Assembly: GCA_025449115.1 (NCBI GenBank)
Contig: JAHLKC010000005.1
Location: forward strand, 1-64,000
Direction of reading: 5' to 3'
Origin: Chytridium lagenaria
Lineage: Eukaryota; Chytridiomycota; Chytridiomycetes; Chytridiales; Chytridiaceae
DNA: 64,000 nt
Below are positions 22,030 through 36,295 of this stretch, piece after piece; within the stretch, counting starts at the first letter, position 1, and every line of letters begins with the position of its first letter. Below the pieces are notes generated by a model, which saw only the letters and a list, made by a program, of their open reading frames with translations, was not told the origin of the DNA and searched no databases. The position numbers and the translations under genes were made by a program.

Positions 22030-25000
22030 CTAGTTCTTATCTGTACCAGGAAGATGCTCTGAAGGTATAGTAGGCACTGGTGGCACCATTGAATACTTAG
22101 AGCCCTCCTCACTAATGCTTTCATGCACAGAAACCCGTTGCGATGCCGGAGTTGACCTGCTCCGTCTTCTCACTTGTATCGTCAAGTCTCCCAATTCATC
22201 AGCATTCCTATCCTCCATTGGGTTTCCGTCAGCGTCGAAAAGCAGTGCCCCAAACGTTTGCCGAGAACTCGGTGTAATAACGTCGGCCATGCCCCCCTCA
22301 TGGGAGAAACAGAAGCCAAGGTTGGGAAGCTCCTCATGGGTACCCATGAACACCAACGACATGCTTGTGGGTCTTCTTGCAGTAGATCGAATAATGGGGC
22401 CTGAAGGTGATGTAGGACTGGGACTTGACGGGTTCTTCCTGTGAAGCTTTAGCGGTGTCTTGAGAATCTCGCCAGCTTTCTTAAGAATCTGAAGGTCCGG
22501 CCGTATCGCGCCGATACCCGTTCCGCGGCGCTGTTTCTGAATTTTGTTGATATCAGGCTTATCACCTTCAATCGAGAAACGCCGCGAAACCGTAGACGGT
22601 AAAAAGCCGTCTGGAGTGGTGACCTCCGACCGCGAGAACCCGGTTTTAGTCGCGTCACCATCAGACCCGACCTTTCGTTTCCCAGGAACTTCATCCTGCG
22701 ACGAGGAAGGTGAGGGCGAAGATGTGGCAGCGGCTATGTTGCTCTCTGAGTTGGAACGCTTGATAAGTGAGGTGCGGGATTCTATGGAAAGGCGCTTAGC
22801 TGCTTCCACGTTGACAGCCATATCGGAGCGGACACGTTTCATGTTAATGGCTTCAGAGTCTACGGCTGTAGGTTCCGCAACGATTTCGGCTGACAAAATG
22901 TGACTTGTTGTTTGTGATATCGCTCCGATGGTGGAAGTCTGGCCCATATCCTCCAAATCTACATCAAGCTTAACGCCTTCTTTCCAAAAGTATTTTTGAA
23001 CTTCTGCAATGATATCTGAGTCAGTCGGGTAGAAGTACTGCTGTATGAATTTGCTAACGATACGTGGGAACAATGAAACAGCGATAGCGATGACAACGTA
23101 TGCGTAAAAAAGTGGCTGTTTCAGTAAGATATTGATTTGACCGTATGTTGGGTTGTCGATGGATAATGAATAGATGATGTAATATGCAACCCATATCACT
23201 AAAGCTCCAATAATTCCAAAAAAAGTCAACCACGACCAATACGAGGTATTGATCCCATTGTATAAGTTTACTGTAATGATTCCAGCAAATGCGATAGGGG
23301 TGCCAATGCTGTCCATGTAATGGTCGTAACCACGTGCGTCAAGGGATCCATCGTTACTTACAAAGTAAGCAAAGTAGTAGATGACCAAGGATTGATACAC
23401 TGCATCAAGGCAGTATATCCAAAAACGTTCCATCGTAAAAAGTTGTTGCTTAATTCCTCTTTGATAGAGTTGTGGGACTTGCATACTGATTCTGTCATTC
23501 ACATCTTGATCAAAAATCCCCTCTATCATCGTTGGAAGGAGTGTGAAAAAAGTGTTGAAAAACATGCCGAATGTAAAATCCGTGATGATACTTGCTGAAA
23601 ACCTTGGAAATAATGCAACGCGCATTAGATATTCCGAACTACAAGAATAAAATCCGATAACTTACCCGCAATCAAACTGAAACCAGAACAATACGAAAAG
23701 CCACACAATGTTCTTATAGAAATAATTTAGAATTAATTCTGAAGTCCTCATGTAGCCCCATCGTCCATGAACAAGCAGCAATTTGCCGAGGAACCTAAAC
23801 TGGCCGATCGCGTAATCACTCGCCATCACAGCTTGAAGTCCCTCTTTCCCGATTATTCCAATTCCAACATCGGCCTCTTGGATCATACTGACGTCGTTTG
23901 CTCCGTCTCCAATTGCTAAACACATTGCTCCCTGCAACATTTATCAGAATCACTTATTAAAACGGCCAAACTCACCAAACCTTTCCGCACGAGGGATACC
24001 ACTTTTGCTTTTTGTAAAGGGCTAACTCTACAGCACACTACAGCTCTGCATCGACAGCCTAACTCCAACAATAATGGTCGGCATTTTTTTTGCAATGCAA
24101 ACTTAAGACTAGTGCCATCAATCACCAAAGCATGGCTCTTTCCTTGTTGAACTGTCCCATCACTCGTCCAAAACCTCTCTAACGCTTCAATAAGTTGCTG
24201 ATACGTTTCAGACATCGACGTTGACTTGATCACGATAAGAATCATATTCCTCTTTAACAAATTGCAAGAAAAGCTGATGTTGATCGCTGTCTCCATCTTA
24301 TCACCGGTAAGAACCCAAATCTTAATACCAGCTTTCGCTAGTGTGTAGATAGTATCAGGAACACCATCCTGCAGCTTGTCTTCAATAGCCGTCGCCCCCA
24401 TCAGAGTAAGGTCATTCTCAATAAGCTCGGAAACCGCATCCACTTTCATCTCGCGGTCCTTAATGGCGGACTGAGCGGTTGCAAATTTTTTGTTCCAATC
24501 TTCATAAACCTGCTCAGGAATGATCTTGTAGGCGAGGCAAAGAGTTCGAAGACCTTCATTTGCAAAAACCTCCAGATGCTTTGACGTCATATCCGGGTCT
24601 GCTCCTTCAATAATATGTGGAGCATCATTGTCCATCGAAGAACGCGTACTCTCTGAAGTTCTTCGAAGTCTCTCAAATATGACATTGTCGGCACCTTTAA
24701 CGAGAAGAACGATCTGACCTTCCGGACGACGGATGATAACAGACATACGCTTGCGATCAGAATTGAATTCAAGGACGTTGAGAATTGTGTATGACCGATT
24801 CTCGCCAAGAATATTTACGTCAACGACGTTATCTGTTCGTTTTAAAAATGCGAATCCGACATCTCTTGCCGCGGCCACCAATGCAGCCTCATCAGGGGAT
24901 TGAGCTTTATACTCAATCTTTTCCGACTCGAGCGTCTTATCGGCCTCCTTCTTCTTTTTCTCGACGAGTACTGTATGGCAGACAGAGAGTAAAGAAAAGA

Positions 25001-27523
25001 ATTCTCTAATCCTCCTTCCTTGCTCACTGTTCTCTATTAAATGCTTTGGAATTAGAGGATCGACAAACGAAATCTTTTCGCCAATATATCTCGTGTCGAA
25101 AAGCTCGTTCATTGCTTGACGCATCTCTTTTTCTGATGACGCCCTTGCGGCTTCGATGGCTTCTTTATCAATTTTCTTTCCCTCTCGTTCAGCTGCTCCT
25201 TGAGTTGCTTCGGAGACAAAGTTGCCGCCGTAAAGGACGCCATTGATACTGCAACGACGAAATTCCATTGTATTTGATGTTAAAGTTCCAGTTTTATCGG
25301 AAAAAATGTACTCAATTTGCCCTAATCACATTATTGTTAAAAAATTGCTGCGTATATGTCTTGACAACATACCAAGATCGTCACATAGATTCCATGCTTG
25401 TGGTGCCGCATGCTTATTCAGCTCTGCATCATACATGTCTTCATCCATACTGATGAAAACTGATTGCACGGTCTTCGAAATATCTACACTGATATAGAGT
25501 GCGATTGGGATGATAGCTTGGAAGATAATCATGCACGAAAAAAACGTAATAAAGGCAGCATATGCGGGTGAGTACGAATCTCCTGGCGACCAAGCAAACG
25601 GCGCCTTGTCATTAATGAAAGTCCCCGCATACACCGCCGAGATCAATGCACAAATCAAACACATCCCAATTAGCAGCAAAAAGTTAACCATGACAAGTGG
25701 ATTAAGCTGTCGATCAATCCTGCTTCTCTTAGACGGTGTATTGCCAGAGTTTAACATAATTTTTGAATCAGCGCCAGTGTAGACGACGATTCCGATAACC
25801 CAGCCGGTGTTTCTGAGAACGCAACCACGGAGAAGAACACCGTTGGGGCCGACTGGAATCTGGCGGTAGACTTGATCTGAACCTTCGTCTTCTTCAGCAT
25901 CTGCAAAGGATGCCATCCGTCCCTGGGCGTAAGACTGTCTTGTGGCTGTGGACATTCTACGTACGGGTGATGAGGTGCGGGCTGACTGTGCGGAAGGGCG
26001 GGGATAGCCCCCCACAGCAGAAGTAACAGGGGCGGAGGAATCAGTGTACTTGATTGAAAGAACGCCTGTGTAAGAGTATAAATTTGGGTTGGGAGGCTCG
26101 GAGTCAATGTAGCAGTGGAGCCTTGTGCAGTCTTCCGGTGTTTTGATATGGGCGAGATCTGTTATGCCTCTGCGAACCTTCAAGTTGGTTTCGCCGTCGA
26201 GGTTCTTCGTTTCAATATAACAGACGCAGTCAGACTCGCTTGTTGATATAATCACCACATCGGCAGGTATCGGATCATTATCGCGAAGAAAAACAAAATC
26301 ACCAACTAATAATGTGGATGGTGTGAGCTTACTTATATATAATTTAAACATCTCACCTTTAGCTTCTTCCCAATCGCTTAACTTCCACAGTGGCTTCTTT
26401 CCAAAAAGAGGTGCTTCTCTTCCTCCCAACAAAATAGACCCGTATGGTGACATTGAGGCATCATCGATTCCACTCTTTTCATCTGGGATGATTTCACCGG
26501 GGGGTCCAATAAAGTTTGGATGGTTATTCAATGGCGGCAGAGGCCATAACCAGTCTAGAACACTTTGAGATGCAATGTTGCATTTTTTTGGTTTCGATGA
26601 AGTCTTATTGGAAAGAAGAGCAGAGGCAGACTTTTCTATGAGGTCGTTGCCTCCGACGGGATGGAGCCTAGCGATGATAATTCTACGGAGCCTCCGCCTT
26701 CTGGAAGAAAGTTAAAGTTTGTCCATGGTGGAGTGAGAAGGTAGGTTTTCGACTTGTTAACGCTACGGTCAGATTTGTGGCGTTTTAGATCCTCAAGGCC
26801 ATCCTACAAAAAACCATTTTAGTCTTGACGAGCTTAGTAAAACTTTAGGCATTACCTTGACCGCAGTGACAGCAATAATGAATACAATGGGAGCAGCTGT
26901 GAGAATGATGGAAACTTGACTGAAAGGAGGAAATATTTGGAGGATGACAGAGAGGTGAAGTAGAAATTGGCGACAGAGCGAAACTGCTCAAACAGGTTCT
27001 TAGGAATAAAGGTCAAGATTGTGTACTTGCTTGTTCGAACTTTGTTTGACGGGAACCCTGAAACGCTCGCGTGGGTGGAGGAGATGACCTTTTTCACTGC
27101 GTCATTCCCAGGTTTCTTCTTCTTGCCCACAACACTGGTTGGACTCACGTCCGTTCCTTTTTCCGAAAGTGGCAAGTTCTTTAAACTCGGCTGCCGTCTC
27201 GCGGTTGAAAGCCTTCGAAAAGACTCCAACGCAGGGCTTCTAAATATGGATTGTCGTCGGTCTGGATGAAACGAGCATCCTGGATCCTCCCTTGGTTCCA
27301 GGTTGACGTATATGCGCCGCATTGAGGGTGCTTGCTTCTTGCTACCGGCCTCAAGGGCTTTTGCATCAAGCGTCCCCGTGGAGAAGTTGCTGACCGCGCT
27401 GCCGACAGGCGTCTTGCCCTGCATTGGTGAGCCACTGAATGGGCCACCATCCAAATTGTCATGCTCACTTTCAGCGTCGACAAGGTCAACGTTAGATCTT
27501 GATCCCAACCAGTTGACCGGCAT
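22030..27523 (-). CDS. P4-ATPase phospholipid flippase (Dnf1/Dnf2 type)
   Basis: Moves lipids from the outer to the inner leaflet of plasma, Golgi or endosomal membranes, normally with a Cdc50-family partner. Motifs on the minus strand: [20 protein letters not shown] (about 27000-27060), [12 protein letters not shown] in the actuator domain (about 26180), PIALYIS in membrane helix 4 (about 25500; most P4-ATPases have PISLY), phosphorylation site DKTGTLT (about 25290), [13 protein letters not shown] (about 24690), [12 protein letters not shown] (about 24290) and [19 protein letters not shown] (about 23890). The last exon (22030-23625) holds the final helices and a Ser/Arg-rich cytoplasmic tail of about 300 residues, likely phosphorylated. 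The N-terminus is also long (about 150 residues before the first conserved segment). Near 26957 the frame changes by one base inside the first membrane helices. It lies 620 bp from the glucosylceramide synthase gene, same strand. Confidence 0.94.
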
Positions 27524-28143
27524 TTCGAGTAATGTAGACGAGAATACGTGGAACCAGTGGAGAATTGATTAAAACTACTGCGATTCACTATCAACAGTAC
27601 TCGGATCGAAACTGAAGTTAACTTGCAGAAGGCGTAGGTTTCCAGCCCCCAGCGCAGCTCCTGTTTAAGCAACGGCAAATCGCCAATCCAAAAGAAGGTG
27701 TTCGAAGGTGACGGGATGCTTTCGTGTGCGTTCCGCACTTTTATTATTGCAAAAAAGTGGACATTGACGTTTGCCTTTGGAAGATCGCCACTTTGCGAAA
27801 CGTCATAACAAGATTTGAAATTAGTGAGGCAGTCAATTTGTGCCAACAAACTTTGAGGCCATAAAGGCGGCTGAAGTTAGCTTTTCGCGATGTATTGAGT
27901 GGTAACTCTGCAAAGGTAAACGCGGTAAATTAATAGAGGTGACGGATACAGGAAAGAAGATAATAGACTGATGAAGGCATGGAAAGGGTTTTAAAGAGGA
28001 GCGTTAGGCGAGCGAGGATAAAGATATAGCATAAGATGTGCATGCTTAAAAGAACAGTAAACGAGTTTGCAGCAGATATACATAAAAAGTTCGGAAAGAT
28101 CAGGTTAAAGAAATCATGACACTGAAAACAACCAAAATGCTCG
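27524..28143. other. Flippase promoter / UGCG 3' region
   Basis: 620 bp between two minus-strand genes. Open frames here are shadows or out-of-frame extensions. It should carry the flippase promoter and the 3' end of the glucosylceramide synthase transcript; no distinct element recognised. Confidence 0.4.
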
Positions 28144-30139
28144 TTATTGAACGAGCTCCCCTCTTGTTCTCCGCTTACGAAGCACTCTCTGTCCTCCGTC
28201 ACTACCGGCGCCGTCAACTGAAGGTGCCAACGTTGAAGGTGGTGGACGGGGTGACATACCCGTATCTCGTGACCGGAACGATGAGACAAGACCCACAGCA
28301 ACAAACATAGAGTGCCACACATCCGACAGAGAAAATGCACGACCTGAGTAATTTCTACCCGTAATCATGCCTGCAACACGCATCCATAATGGATGAGATG
28401 CGTCTGCTGTGGTTTCAGTCTTGGGCAAAGGCGTCGCTGATGAAGATGTCGCATCCGACGATATCGATGAACCTCCGTCGCCATTAGCTGGCACTTCATC
28501 ATAAGCGTCAATACGCCCTAACCGCCCCCGATCTCCCCACACCAATATAAATGGAAATGCCACCATCTCGTATATATATGCGACGACAAAGAGCACAGCT
28601 GCAACAAAACCAAGCCCCAACATCCTCACGGTTCTTGTGTAAGTGACCAAGGGATGAGAATTCAGATCATCCCTTGCCACCTTCTTCTCCCCGCTGGATG
28701 GATCCCCGGTGCTTTTGAGCTGCATGCTATCTGGCGCCTGCTCAACGGTGCCATCGTTTTTTCAGACGAAACAGTGTTCCTCTCCACTCAACCGTGCTGC
28801 CAGCGCAGGCGTAAAGGTAAACAGGTAGGGCGGTAATTTCTCTCACAACCATGCACAGAAGAAGACGGGAATATGCTTGCGGGTGTCGGGTGAGAGAACG
28901 GTGGAAATAATGAGTCTACCAGGAACCAAAGAGCCATATGGAGAAAAAAGTATGGCACGGTGGGTACACCAAAGAGAAGTTGAGAGAGTAAGCGGAGAAT
29001 ATGGCGTTCACGACAGATTCTGTGAAGGGCTCGAAAAGAGTTGCGCCAACCACGGTATACTTTCTTATCCGAGTCCACCGGGCTCGTCTAGTAAAGTAAT
29101 CCTCTAAAGAGAGTTTTCCCAATGGTTGATATGCGACGTCAGATGTCATCATGTGTCTCAAACGTTGGTTCCAAATATAGTTTCCAATGATGTTATCTTC
29201 AGACATGAACCTCCCAAACTTATGTACACCTCCGACACCATTAAGAGTCCACTTCCAAAACAAGTTTGACTTTCCGACAATGCAGCTTGCCACAGCCACC
29301 TTGTTGATCACTACGTACATCTTTGCATGGCGGTGTTTAGAAAAGACCCCTCAACGACGGATCCAAAGGCCACGGGACGAGTGCCAATCGGAAGATGGTG
29401 GACAAGTCCAACGCGAGGGAGCATGAGAAGGTCAACTGATCTGCCCATAGAGTCCTTGTCCACAATCACGTTGCTATCCAGAATCCAAATTATTTCGTAC
29501 TTTGAAGCAGCGTAGCTTCTAACAGATTATTGATCTTAGGATTGACGCCAACATTGACGTCGCCTATTGAAACGATTAGATTTGCAAAAATCTTGTGAAG
29601 ACATGTACTTTAAGTGGATTTTGAAGAAATAAAACAAAACTCACCAATAATCATTGTTGCGTCTACATTTGGGAATTCTTCCTTAAGCTCTCGAACAACT
29701 TCAATGGCAGGATCTTTATCGGAAGCCACCGAGAAGAGAAGTTCAAACTTAGGGTAATTCAGGCGGAAACAGGACGCCAAATTGTCCTTCAAGTTTTCGT
29801 CGACCCCCTTGAGAGGTCTCAAAACTGAAACACCCGGAACTTCGGAAGTTTTCATATTTGAAGACTTCGGTTGCGGTGGTCTCGAGTATCTCCAAATGCT
29901 ATGGTCGCATAAATAAAAAAGGTTTGCCGCGAAAAGTTAAGACGAGCAATCCTACTCGGAAAGAAAAGAGATACTTACATGATGATAACGCTGGCGGTAG
30001 ATATGCATGACATTACCAACCAAAGTATAAGCCCAATGACGGGAATGGCATACAGACGGATGATCGGTACTGCATCTGCAAATGCCAGCTGTGCACTCTC
30101 CCGTAGCCAAGAGAGTATCGAAGCAACCTGATCCGCCAT
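28144..30139 (-). CDS. Ceramide glucosyltransferase (glucosylceramide synthase, GT21)
   Basis: Transfers glucose from UDP-glucose to ceramide in the Golgi or ER membrane. Start chosen at 30139 (MADQVASILSWL), just before an N-terminal membrane segment (YAIPVIGLILWLVMS); an in-frame codon at 30256 would add 39 less likely residues. Then PGVSVLRPLKGVDENL (about 29790-29840), KFELLFSVASDKDPAIEV, VNPKINNL, WILDSNVIVDKDSMG (about 29450-29490), FMSEDNIIGNYIW (about 29165-29200) and the (Q/R)xxRW motif as RRARW (about 29080). The C-terminal part has VREITALPVYLYA and WRGTLFRLKKDGTVEQ, typical of the fungal enzyme, then a further membrane segment (LGLGFVAAVLFVVAYIYEMV) and a basic end. The C-terminal extension of about 190 residues seems long for the family. 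Confidence 0.9.
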
Positions 30140-30810
30140 ACCTCCCTCGCGCAACTTCGTCAAACAATCGAATACCAATTGCCCTTGACGAACGGTTCCT
30201 CCTATGACGAGGCCTTGAGAGGTTGCGTGCGTGCACCTGTGCTGGGTTGAGAGCAATCCTGTTGTTGGTGGCCTGATGCTTTCCAGAATCTTATGTCGTT
30301 ACACAAACTGGTTTGAGGTGATGGAGCCAACGCCAATTCATGTATAAACGGCCTTATTCAGGCTGAGAGATGACTGGTGTGCAGGGCTGCGATGCCTCCG
30401 TGACCGAGCGTTGGTGTAGGTAAAGTGGGGTTGAGGGTAGGTTGGATGGCGAAAGATGTGGAAAAGGAGGGGTTGGGTCGGTGTGCGTGTGTTCGAAGGT
30501 GTGGACAATTGATGAATGTGAATAAAATGACACGCACCTCGGCATCCTCTTTGTCCCTCTTTCTCTCTGCGCATCCATCCTTCTCTATCATCAGTTCATG
30601 CTCTGTGCCCTCATCATCCTCGACATCAGTCGCAACACCGATAGCAGCTCACCATCCGCATCAGCATCAGCACCTTCCACACCTTCTCTTTGCTGGACTT
30701 TGCAGATTCAGATACTCTTCAAAGGATGCCAACATAGACTGCTTCCCACATCCCTTTTCTATCTGGATTCATACCGGTTTTGATTCCGTCTCTTTGAAGA
30801 AAAGAAGAAT

Positions 30811-33800
30811 ATAATCATTCTTCGTCCGGGGGAAGTTTCGGATTCTCATATTGTGCATGGCATCGAGGACGAGGAGCTGCGAATTGAGCTTAATCACCAG
30901 ACAGTGATCGATTTGAGTGTGTTTAAAAGTATACAATTGCCGCAAGGTGCTGCTACAGCACCGTACCTTAACATATCTCTTTCTGGGTCGCTCAACCTGG
31001 TCTGCTATAACAATGAAGCAGAGTCTACAGAGGCCGGGCATGTGGCCGTCCAAGAGTATGTACATACCTTAGACCTAATGGAAGGATTTAAATTACTGAC
31101 TTATGCTTTAGGTTGATGGATAAAATGAAGGCATGGATTTCTGGGGCACCTATTATGGATCTGCCTGGGAAGACTACTGATCCACTGGATAAGGAGAAGC
31201 GAGCTTTAACCGCTGTGAAAGGAGGTGTCGCAGCAACAGTCAAAGTGCTTGGTTCTGATCAAGCTCCGAGAAGCGTTTCTGAATTAGTTGCAACGATGGA
31301 ATTGGGATGGAAGAACATTGAGGAGGCACTAAAAACGGATTATGACAGGCCGCACGACTTTGTGAATGAACTGGTATATATCGAAAAGAGTATTATAAAG
31401 TTTAACTTTAACTTTGCATAGTCATCGGCTCTCAGCTACCTCGAACGCTCTCACAGGGCATTCCCAGTAAAAGTGGAAAAACGCCTATTAAAAGAGGTGA
31501 GGTCGGTCCACGCTTTATTGATAGTGCTAAGTTAAGTATGTTTGGCGATGTTAGGAGGAAGAGTCGAATATGCGCTATACCGCACTTTGGGAGTCCAGCA
31601 AGGTGCCCTCGGAGGAGAGTATGGCGTCCGCAATGGATGAGGTGAGCACACTTGTTTACTCGAGGTGTTCTCTTTTCTCAGATCTGCGTCAAACAACTTT
31701 TGCTTATTCAATCGGTAGATGTTTGCATTTGACGAGCTGCACAAAAAAATGGTTTTCATCGCGTCAGGATGAGCGACTAATACGTAAATAATATTTATAC
31801 ACCTATCGCCATAAAGACAATTTTTTTCAAAAACCTTTAGACATGGCTCTGGCGACAGCTAGTCCAGGGACAGTAAAGCTGATGGGCTCACCATACAACT
31901 CAAAGTTCGCCACCGAAGGTGATGTAAAGCGGTTTGAGGAGATGGTGTCCTCATCGCCGCGGAAAGAGCAGGTTGGTTTTGAAATAAACGTTGCAATTGA
32001 AATCTGCATACCATGTGTTTTGGAAGAGATGTAAGGATGCTGCATGCAGCCTCGTGCATGCATGTACGCTCTGTTTGCTCCTTTATATAGCTTCAGAAGA
32101 TGATAGACCCTCCCTTTCTCTCAAATCTTTCCTTACCGACTTCTAACCGTCCTGAAACCGCAACAATCAGTCATTTCTCGCTGTTGGGAGCGGATACCTC
32201 GCAGTTGGAGCTTATGCGCAGGCTGAGCAGGCTCTGTTGAAAGCAACATTCGCTGACCCGAACGACGTAGAGGTGAGAGTTCGAGCTGCATTTTGCATGA
32301 TGCTTCAATTTTCTCACAATGCTCTCTATATTTGGTCTCAAGGCTAAACTCAAACTGGCAGAGGCCTATAAGCAGCAAAAAAAATACATTCAGGCTGCAG
32401 AAATCTTTGAAGGGTGAGTCTACGTTTCTCCTATACAGTTGTGTCTGTGTGTTCGCGGTTTTTGCTTGTGCTGACATGGCTTCCTTACAGCCTTCTTTCC
32501 TCTCAGCCGAGCAATCGCGAGTACGCTTTCAGCGGTAAGATCCGTGTTTCTCCCATATTTTCCTGCGCATATGTAGGCAATGCTAACATCGAATTGGATG
32601 GCAGCGGCAAGATTGCGGCTTATCATAGCAAAAGGAAAGACGGGATTGGAAAGTGCTAATCATACGTGCATTGGAATTCGGTCCCTTAAAAAGTATTCTT
32701 CCTTACCTGCTTGGTTTAATCCTTTTACTTCTGCAAAGGACCCGACCTGCCGGCAACAATCAGTTCTCTTCCTCTGCTCTAGACATTCTAATGAACATAT
32801 ATCAAACCGTGTATACCTCAGGTATATTAATTTAAAGCTTACATCTCATGGCTTAAGGTATCCCACTTGAGCATGACCTATTGGCAGAAACGGTCTACAT
32901 CTCATCCTTAGAGGAGACGCTCTCGAATCCAGCTTTACACCGCTTCATCTTTCAATCTCTTCTAGCCTCAGACTCCACTATCTTCCAGTGAGGGTCTCTT
33001 TATGCTACTTAGCTGCTTTAAGCATGTCGAGATTTAAATAGCTAACGCAGTATATTCTCTTTTGTAGAGCGATGTACTACTACGAGGCTCGTCGCATCCC
33101 TTTTCGGACTGACCTTGAGTGGAACCTGATCGCTTACCGTAATATCAATAGGATGGCGCCAGCTGCTATTAAACTGAACGACTTGAAGGCCTCTTCTCAG
33201 CCGACATCGGCCACAACACGAAAAGCGGTGATTGATGCAGGGAGGAGGTTTAAGTTGAACGTATCATACGAAGTGGCGAACCTTCAGCTGAAGGAAGGGC
33301 ACGGGTAATAACCTTTTGTGTTGAACTATGTCGTCTTGGAGTTATTTTTATCTGGTTTGGTAACAATGTCTTTGTTTAGGACTTGGATTGAAAGTGAGAT
33401 AATTTCTGCGTACGAGACAGAAACAGAGGATCTTGATTCAATTATGCCCGATTCAGACCCGGATGTTTCGTTATGGAGCAAAGTACGACAGGTTAGCGTC
33501 AAGGGTTTTGAAGATTCATGTGCAGCTTTATTAGTCACGTCGTAGAAGCTCTAACTTCCATAACTTGCCAGGAACACGTTGCTCGTTTGGAACTTCTGCT
33601 CGCACTCAAAAGTTTAAAACAGCTTGAGCCTTACGGTATTGATGTTATGGCGGTGCGGTCTGAAAACCGGCCGAGTATTTTTGGAAGTATATTGAAATCA
33701 CTGGCTGCATGTCTATCCTGTGGGTTTTTTTTAAAAAATTATAACATATTAACCTTTTTTTATTTTCTCTTATGGACGCATATTTCTTTTTATTCTTAAT

Positions 33801-36035
33801 AATTAACATCGCTAGTTCGTCCACTGCCCCGACCCGTTTAATGGACTGACGAAGGAAAGCATTGCCGATCGTCTCAGCCGTGCCTCTCACGCAGCTCTCG
33901 CCATCGTCTCCTGCTATACAAAATCATTTCTCTGTAGCTCCTACACCAAGAAACCTACATCATCAATATCGCCGTCTAAATCATCAATAACTCCGATTCC
34001 CGAACCCCGCCATTCTGAAGCCGGCCTCGCCGCTGATATTTGGGTTAAACTACCCTTTCTATCGGAGGATCCTGTGCTTGCATTGGCGGTAAAAAATGGG
34101 GAAGGGTGGCCGATGGGGTTGGTGAAGGGTTTGAGGTGGGTCCTGAAAAAGGACGAGGAGGATGGAAAAAGGACGAGTAAGATGAAGAATAAAACTGAAA
34201 GTGCCGATATACATAAGACAGGTCATGCAGAAGCCGATGAGATTTCTTTTCTTGAGAGCCCGTGGGATTTGGAGAGGTAAAGCACAGTTGATTATTCAAA
34301 GTCGTCCATACTCTTTTCCTTTCAAAACTGACTCCTTTTGTTTAGAATCGTGACAATTGCAGCATGGCATTTCCAACAAGGCGTACTCCGGCAATGGCTT
34401 CGCAAACTCTTTGATCGTATGGTGGAGAGACCCATTTCTTATCCTACTCTTTCCGATCGGTCTGTCCCCCGCATACCCACGCCGACAGTTGCTGATATGG
34501 AGGCTTTTCTGATCATACTCATATCGCAGCGTATTTCACAGCCTGATTTTGAAGAAAATGGCGGTGTCCTCAGGAGATGTGTTGTATTTATCGGCTTTGA
34601 GGTGTTGGAGGGCAACTGATACTCAAAGGGCGTTTTGGGTGAAGGCGCTGGCGTCTTATTCAAAGGTAAAAGTGTTATCCACTATTAAATGCATGTCAAC
34701 ATGAGATTGAGTTCCTAATTCTCAATTTAGTGTCCAATGTTTGTCACGTCTTTCGCTCCCTTCCCGACAAAGCCTTCACCAAGGTCTCCTAGAGATACGT
34801 GGTTGCATCCGCCCACCAGCCCGATGCTATCGCATGGTGTTTGCTCATGTTGGCATTGAGTTTGCAAATCTCGCCATAGCTGCACGTACTGCAGCACATT
34901 CAATGGCCAGCTTACCTCAGGACGTCCATTCAGTGAAAAACAAAACCACGCCGAATTCAAAAACACCATTCGGTCAGTTTAATCGCGGTTTGGCACAGAG
35001 TGCAGGAGTTTTTGTGGAGGCGATGCATTATCTTACTGTAATGAATGAGTGGTCATCGACAAAGGGAGTTGCAACTTTTATCAAGCCAGAGGCACTTGAA
35101 AGGCTGGTGGTACTGGAGGAGTTCAATATGGCAGAGTATGATGGGCTGTATAGGTTTGTGATCTTTTTGTAGTTTCCAGTGTTTTTCATGTAGCGATAGA
35201 AATTAATTTTTCATGTTGCGATCCGCAGTCCCATCGAGGAAGAAGCCGAAAAACTTCTTATAAGGCTTCAAAAGCTTTTCCAAGCAAATCCTGCTCGAAG
35301 CGACAATACCCTTCAAGGCGCTGACCAATCTCCATCTTCCCGTCAGAGGCAATTATCAACTCCACATGATCCATCCAGTTCTGATATATCTTTAATCGGG
35401 AATATATCGCCGGCAACGTCACCTTCTGCGAAGAGCGTTAGGAGTGCGTTTTCTAGAGGCTCATTTAGTGAGACGGGTGGGGCTGGGATTATGGTCAAGG
35501 TGGAGCAGGGGGATGAAGATGCAGAGCAAGCTCCGCCACGGAAGGGGAGTGATTCGGATGATGGCTGGGTCAAGGAGGGTTATGAGGATTTGACGACGGG
35601 GTCTTTAAAGAAGTCCATTAAAGTTATTGTAGAGAAGAATGAAACTAAAGCCGAATTAGTTGAGGAAGATATGGCCCCTCCCATTACGCTGTTGGACGAA
35701 ATTACGACGGCGACCGTGGAAGAGCTACAGCAGGAGAGGACTGAGGAGAAGAGAAGGAGGATTGATGCACTTAAACAGGCTGCTACGCCGAAGACGGTAC
35801 GAAGATATGCGTCGTTGGATACTTTAAGGAGCGGACCTGCGGATTGGGATATTGTTTCGAAGGAGCCCACGGAGTGGGTTTGGAAAGTGAGGATTCGGAT
35901 GAGGCGGATGAGTTTAAAAGTATGGATGTGGTGCGACCGAACAGGCTTATGAGACAATTGGGGTTGTTAATGGCGTTGAATCCTGCGTCTCCATTGAAAG
36001 GATTAGAAACTGTTCTGAGTAATCGGACGTTGTAG
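30811..36035 (+). CDS. TPR-like alpha-solenoid protein, function not recognised
   Basis: A multi-exon plus-strand locus without a clear start: the first coding exon (about 30811-31050, LRPGEVSDSHIVHGIEDEEL) is open upstream without an ATG, so a 5' exon is missing. A TPR-like segment lies at about 32170-32410 (YLAVGAYAQAEQALLKATF, then KLKLAEAYKQQKKYIQAAEI). Further helical exons follow (33072 AMYYYEARRIPFRTDLEW; 34360 RQWLRKLFDRMVERP; 34790-34860 in a TPR-like frame). A Ser- and acid-rich stretch (35230-35850) leads to a compact end (RPNRLMRQLGLLMALNPASP). One-base frame changes occur near 34556 (AAAA) and 35877 (GGG). The splice phase near 31780-31850 does not work as written, so this may be two adjacent genes. 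A TTC7/Ypp1-like scaffold is possible but unproven. Confidence 0.5.
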
Positions 36036-36295
36036 TCCGAAGTCTGGTCTGATGTTTTTTGAACAGACGGAAAGAAAGAAAAAGACGCAGTCAAAATTTA
36101 TTTGTTGTCCGGACACCATCCATCCATTACTGCCCACACACTACTTACTCCATTAATCTTTGAGCTTTTGTTCCGGCATCTAAATCACATAAGCCATCCG
36201 CGAATATACCAAAAGTCTGACATCCAGCAGACATCTTTGTCTTAATATCGGCATCAAAGGAGTGGACCGTCGTTGAAAGCCAGTCCAAAACCATC

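Noticed and set aside
22544..22903. Plus-strand open frame of 119 codons
   Set aside because: It is antisense to the conserved flippase C-terminal exon and only mirrors its codon bias.
30811..36035. Firm assignment to TTC7/Ypp1
   Set aside because: A few TPR-like stretches fit, but the N-terminal half shows no match I can name and the exon model has an unresolved phase problem.
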